A stretch of 64,000 bases of DNA, taken from NCBI RefSeq assembly GCF_050624435.1, contig NC_134539.1, positions 123,177,525 to 123,241,524 on the forward strand, in the 5' to 3' direction. The stretch's first letter is position 1. Each line of letters begins with the position of its first letter. Positions 59,640-64,000 of this stretch are shown here, piece by piece. This stretch comes from Tenrec ecaudatus. Lineage: Eukaryota; Chordata; Mammalia; Afrosoricida; Tenrecidae. The position numbers were made by a program, and so were the translations under genes. The notes beneath the pieces were generated by a model. The model made no database searches, was not told the DNA's origin, and saw nothing but the letters and a program-made list of their open reading frames with translations.

Positions 59640-60940
59640 TACTTTTATTGCTACCACACTACGATTTAAATTCAACCAGAAATTACTAAACTCTAAAAAA
59701 GCCAGTTAGATATAAAAAACATTTGTCGATGTGTTTTACTTTTCTGTTCTAGATTACTGATGGAAAAACTCTGTTTGACCACCTGTGGTACTTACATCCT
59801 CTGATGTCAATTGAAGGATTCAGAGTGAAGGGATGGATCAGGATATAGCCAATGAGGCCTCGGTGTGGGCATGGCCTTCTCCTGAGGATTCTGGGAACTC
59901 CAGGATTTCCTCCTTGGAGGCTGGAGACACACTTTCTCACTCTGCTCACTCCCTGAGAGACGCTCTACTGACAAGGCACATGGCACTAAGCTGACTGACC
60001 CCGTGCTCTGGGAACTGGAGCAGCCACATGGAGACCCCTCCCAGCCCTGAGATGCTTAGAACGCCACTGGATCCACAAGACTTCCCACCCACTGGCCTGT
60101 GGTCTTCCTACATTCAGCGTCATTGCATGTGTTTTGTGAGTCTGCAAAGGACTTTATAGATTGGTATCAGGCTTATGGACTTGATCTGGACTGGACTGGG
60201 ATATTTTCTCAATATTCAATTGCTCTTGTATATAAAGCTCTTTCTTATACACATATGAATGTCCACGAATTTGTTTCTCTAGTCTACCTGGACTAACACA
60301 CCACCTTACCGCCCGAGGCATTCAGGTAATTTTGTAGAATGAGGGATGCTCTTTGGCAGCAGCATAGCTCACCAGTGCAGCTCAAGTGTGAAGGGCAGGG
60401 ACTTTTGATTAACTTAACTTGGTCCTTGGCTCCAATTAAGCTCCCTTGCTTACTCACAAACTAAATTCTGCCTCATAGTTAATAATAAGTACAAGTTTAA
60501 AAGGTTATTTCCAAGGGTGCTGAGAATCTAGCGGATAAAGGCTATTATAAAAAATAATTTTCTCTCAACATATTTCTCATACTTCTCATGCTTCAATTTT
60601 CAGGTGTATATTTGTGTACTAAATGGAGAACAAGAATACCAAAGAACATTTGATCTGGGAGCAACTGGAGTGATGACAGACTATTCAACAAAACTTAGGA
60701 TTTTTTTGCTTAATTTCTCAGCAGCAGAGTAAAAAGAGATCCACAAAGTCAGTTTTCTCTCATTTTCCTAAGCCATTTCCAGTATGGGAAAAAGTTTCAT
60801 TGGTTAAGTTTTATTACCTCATATGTAAGGCTGAATGAGAATGTAGACATATTGCACATTTATTTTAAACAATCTTATTTTACATTTATAAATTGCTTAG
60901 AAAGATACCTGGTTGTTGATACCTAAACAGCATGTGGAAA
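59640..60940 (+). pseudogene. Inverted partial duplicate of GDPD1 (intron 8 - exon 9 - intron 9 - exon 10 - 3' UTR)
   Basis: The plus strand here aligns with the GDPD1 minus strand from about 6100 down to about 5300. Retained pieces are the end of intron 8 with its acceptor (TTTCTGTTCTAG at about 59742-59752), exon 9 (CTCTGTTTGACCACC then TTACCGCCCGAGGCATTCAG), the donor region, most of intron 9 including GAATGAGGGATGCTCTTTGG, the exon 10 acceptor (ATTTTCAG), exon 10 (frame VYICVLNGEQEYQRTFDLGA, then TGVMTDYSTKL, ending SAAE and a stop) and about 200 bases of 3' UTR (ATTTTCCTAAGCCATTTCC). Introns are present, so it arose by DNA duplication, not retroposition. A one-base deletion in exon 9 (GAAAAACTC against CGAAAAGCTC) shifts the frame, and an LTR splits that exon. 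Exon 10 is still open. Confidence 0.92.
59784..60300 (+). mobile_element. Solo LTR with 5-bp target-site duplication in the duplicated exon 9
   Basis: The 517-base element runs from TGTGGTACTT to GACTAACACA. CCACC flanks it at 59779-59783 and 60301-60305; both are exon 9 sequence (the GACCACCTTA stretch). Removing it restores exon 9. It is closely related to 43136-43643. Confidence 0.92.
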
Positions 60941-61569
60941 GCAAAGGAAACTGACACAAAATAATTATTGGTGGCAGATCAATTCATCATAGTCACAGTC
61001 TGGGCTACAGAACTGTGAAAGGGACTAGGGTTGAGATACACACTACTGCAATTTAGAAAAATTGACAAGATTAGCTCAGGGATAAGGTGGTCTGGGTATG
61101 ACTCATGACAATGTACCTTAAGACCCAATTTCCATCAAGGGAAAAGTCTTGAGGGTGAGACCACACCCCTGCCCAGGTAACCAGGGAAGTAACTGCAAAT
61201 ACAATCGACTGGAGGGCAACTCTTTTACATTGCCAATCAACAGTGCCACCACTGGTCTGGGAGTTTATGGTATGTAGTGGCTTTTGTGTTTCTGTGATGC
61301 TAGAAACTATGTCACTGGTATTTTCAGATACCAGCAGAGGCACCCAAAGTGAACAGATTTCAGCAAAGCTTACAGACTCAGAGCAGACCGTGAAGAAGGA
61401 ACAGGCTGTCCATTGCAGAGGAATTAACCACTGAAAGCCTTATGAGTAGCACTGAAACATTGCCACATGCTGGCAGCTTCATGAATAGCAGCAGAACATT
61501 ATCAGAGAGTGTGCAGAAGGATGAGCCCCTCAGATCTGAAGGCATCCAAAATATGGCCAAGGGGGAGCT
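60941..61569. other. Upstream intergenic sequence and possible RTE 5' part
   Basis: 60941-61200 has no recognised element. 61225-61569 (GTGCCACCACTGGTCTGGG, GTGAACAGATTTCAGC) precedes the RTE copy and probably belongs to it or to a fused SINE, but I cannot confirm that. Confidence 0.4.
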
Positions 61570-63295
61570 GCCTTCTCAAAGTAGAGGCAACCATAATGAC
61601 ATGGATGGAGTAAAAGAGCTAAGCAGAAAACGCCAAAGGACACTTCAAGAAGACCAAGTAAAATACTGTAATGAAATGTGCAAAGACCTAGAGTTAGAAA
61701 ACCAAAAGGGAAGAACACACTCAGTATATCTTAAACTGAAAGAACTCAAGAAAAAACTCAAGGGGGGAAAAAATTCAAGAACTAGCATATGATCAAGAAC
61801 CAATGGTACTGAGGAAGAAGTCCCATTTCACTGAAGGCATTAACCAAAAACAATGCTCCAGAAATTGGTGTAATGTCAATCGAAATGTTTCAATGAATTA
61901 ATGAAGCACAGGGAGTACTTACTCATCTATGCCAAGAAATTTGGAAAACAGCTATCTGGCCAACTGATTGGAAGGGATACATATTTGTGAAAAAATGACC
62001 CAACAAAATCCTCAAATCATTGAACAATAGTAATACCACATGCAAGTAAAATTTTGCTGAAAATCATCCAACAACAGTTGCAGCAGTACATTGACAGGGA
62101 GCTGCCAAGAGGTTCAGGAAAGATTCCAAAGAGAACATGGGACAAGGAATGTCATTGCTGTTGTCAGATGGATCTTAGCTGAAAGCAAAGAGTGCCAGAA
62201 AGATGTCTATCTGTGTTTCATTGACTATGCAAACTCATTTGACTGGGTAGATCATAACAAACTGTAGAGTCTTGAGAACGGTGAGAATTCCAGAACATTT
62301 GATTTGTGCTCATGTGGAACCTATACACAGATGGAGAGGCAGCTGTGCAACTAGAACAAGGGAATACTGCCTGGTTTAAAATCAGGAGATGTGTGCATCG
62401 GGGTTGTGTCTTCTCGTTATACTTACTCTATCTATGCTAAACAAATAATCAGAGAAGTTGGATTATATGAAGAAGAATCAGGCATCAGGATTGAAGGGAA
62501 GTTTATTAACAATATACAGAGGACACAACATTGCTAGCTGAAAGTGAGGAGGAAATGGAGCACTTGCTGATGAAGATCAAGGATTTAGACTTCAGTAGGG
62601 ATTATAGCTCAATGTAAAGAAGAGACAAAGCCTCACAACTGGCCCAGTAGCAAACACCCTGATAAATGGAGAAAAGATTGAAATTGTCAAGGACTTTATC
62701 TTGCTTGGAGCAACAATTAATGCTCATGGAAGGAGCAGTCAATAGGTCAAATAGCACATTGCATTGGGTAAATCTGTTGCACAAGACCTCTTTAAAGTGT
62801 TTAACGGCAATAATGTCACTTTGACGACTAAAGTGTGCATGACCCAAGCCATGGTATTTCCAATGGCCTCATATGCATGTGAAAGTTGAACACGGAATAA
62901 GGAAGAACAAAGAACCCATGCATCTGAATTATGGTACTGGTGACGAAAACGGAAAGTCCTTCGGACTGCCAAAAGACAAACAGATCTGTTTTGGGAAGAA
63001 GTACACGAAGAACACTCCTTAGAGGCAAGGATGATAAGACTTCACCTCACAATCTTCGGACATGTTGTCATAAGTCACCGATGCCTGGAAAGGACATCCT
63101 ACTTGGTAAAGTAGAGGGACAGAAAAAAAAGACCCTCAACAAGATGAATTTACATAGCAACTTCAACAATGAGCTAAAACATAAGAACAATTGTGAGAAT
63201 GGCATAGGGTAGGGTGGAGTGTTGTTCTGTTGTTTGTAGGGTGTCTGTGAGTCTGAGCAGACTTGAAAGCACCTAACAGCAACAACCGGCAACAA
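61570..63295 (+). mobile_element. BovB-like RTE LINE, RT to 3' end
   Basis: CAACCATAATGACATGGATG and GAAATGTGCAAAGACCTAGA open the conserved part. CFIDYANSFDWVDHNKL (near 62215-62265) is the RT catalytic block. CTTGCTGATGAAGATCAAGG, ACGAAAACGGAAAGTCCTTC and the terminal GGTGTCTGTGAGTCTGAGCA with ACCTAACAGCAACAACC complete it. The largest open frame is 116 codons (61442-61792), so it is inactive. It is the most contiguous RTE copy here (about 1.7 kb). Confidence 0.88.
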
Positions 63296-63499
63296 TAAGA
63301 AGGACTCACTTGAGACTGAGTTTATGTAGAGACTCAAAATATACTTAGGACTCTTACTGTAAACCAGAACCTCCTGCAAACCTAGTCCTCGGAATTCAAA
63401 TGTTTATATGGATATAGATCAACTGTTCGATAAAGCAAAATTATTAAAGGCCATTACAACTCTTCTGAGTTGTATATTTTTAGGTACATCTTACTTAAA

Positions 63500-63635
63500 G
63501 GAACTAATGGAGAGCAAATGTTTTGAGAATGATGAGGGCAATGAATGTACAAATGTGCTTTACACAATTGATGTATGTATGGATTGTGATAAGAGTTGTA
63601 TGAGCCCCTAATAAAACGATTTAAAAAATGAAAAG
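63500..63635 (+). mobile_element. Extreme 5'-truncated L1 insertion
   Basis: About 120 bases of the L1 end (GGAGAGCAAATGTTTTGAGA to CCCCTAATAAAACGATTT plus A). It is flanked by AAAGGAACTAA on the left and AAAGGAACTTA on the right, a probable target-site duplication with one mismatch. Confidence 0.8.
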
Positions 63636-63659
63636 GAACTTAAACAAAAAGAGTGAAAC

Positions 63660-64000
63660 TGGAACTTAGAAATCAGTGGTGTATGATGATGAGCAAGGGG
63701 TAATGCCTGCTGGGGCTGATCAAGTTCAATGTTTCCAAGAGAAATTGCTGAGAACTGAATGGAGAGTGAGCATGATAGTGGGACAGGAAGAAGGTGAAAG
63801 AAAATGAAAGAAAAAAGTAGGAGACAAAAGCTATTTGTATCTATAGGCATGTATTTATGTGAATATATTAACTTATAACAAAAGGAATAGAGGCCCATGT
63901 ACATATATTTATATATTAAGTATTAAGATAGCAGATGGACTTTGGGCCTCTATTCAAGGCCTCTCTAAACACAAGAAAACTTTGCACTGATAACCTGGCA
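63660..64000 (+). repeat. L1 tail copy running off the window end
   Basis: GAGTGAGCATGATAGTGGGA, GGAGACAAAAGCTATTTG, AGCAGATGGACTTTGGGCCT and the start of the next module are present in order; the 3' end lies beyond 64000. Confidence 0.8.

Noticed and set aside
60607-60735. Open exon 10 copy as a functional alternative GDPD1 exon
   Set aside because: It is on the opposite strand from GDPD1 and upstream of its promoter, and its partner exon 9 is frameshifted and LTR-split. It cannot be spliced into GDPD1 without an inversion. Treated as pseudogene, with transcription left as an open question.
1-64000. CRISPR array, operon, phage or other prokaryotic system
   Set aside because: No regularly spaced repeats with unique spacers, no ribosome-binding-site-led gene clusters, and clear spliced vertebrate gene structure.
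60941-64000. Exons of SMG8 or YPEL2, the expected GDPD1 neighbours
   Set aside because: I looked for coding motifs of the neighbouring genes upstream and found only RTE and L1 sequence; they must lie outside the window.

Overview
The window is mammalian nuclear DNA, most likely from an afrotherian and probably the lesser hedgehog tenrec (Echinops telfairi). There are no bacterial-style genes. Small exons with GT-AG splice sites sit in tens of kilobases of interspersed repeats. The tenrec assignment is an inference from three repeat signatures seen together: afrotherian tRNA-type SINEs (AfroSINE-like), many BovB-like RTE LINE copies, and two SPIN-type hAT transposons, a horizontally transferred family known from tenrec among few mammals.

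The single protein-coding gene is GDPD1 (GDE4, a glycerophosphodiester phosphodiesterase / lysophospholipase D). It lies on the minus strand and is complete in ten coding exons: ATG at 58822 inside a CpG island, stop at 5543-5545. The exons join in frame at canonical splice sites to give 315 codons; human GDPD1 has 314 residues. Introns range from 0.28 to 15.7 kb and are filled with repeats.

Layout: 1-3312 holds L1 3'-UTR-type repeats and an RPL9 processed pseudogene. 3313-5542 is the GDPD1 3' UTR and downstream flank. 5543-58822 is GDPD1, with L1, RTE, SINE, LTR, hAT, Tigger, mariner and MIR copies and a TMA7 processed pseudogene in its introns. 58060-59160 is the promoter CpG island. About 59640-60940 is an inverted, degenerate DNA-level copy of the 3' end of GDPD1 (intron 8 to 3' UTR), split by a solo LTR inside its exon 9. 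61200-64000 is RTE and L1 sequence. The usual mammalian neighbours SMG8 and YPEL2 are not visible.

The most interesting points are the inverted GDPD1 3'-end duplication disrupted by an LTR, the two SPIN insertions (both nested in SINEs), several retroposition events with clear target-site duplications including two probable 5'-inverted (twin-primed) L1 copies, four loci that look like A-tail-only micro-insertions, and a shared 3' tail between the SINEs and the RTE LINE. I found no convincing new multi-gene system; the novelty here is in genome structure.
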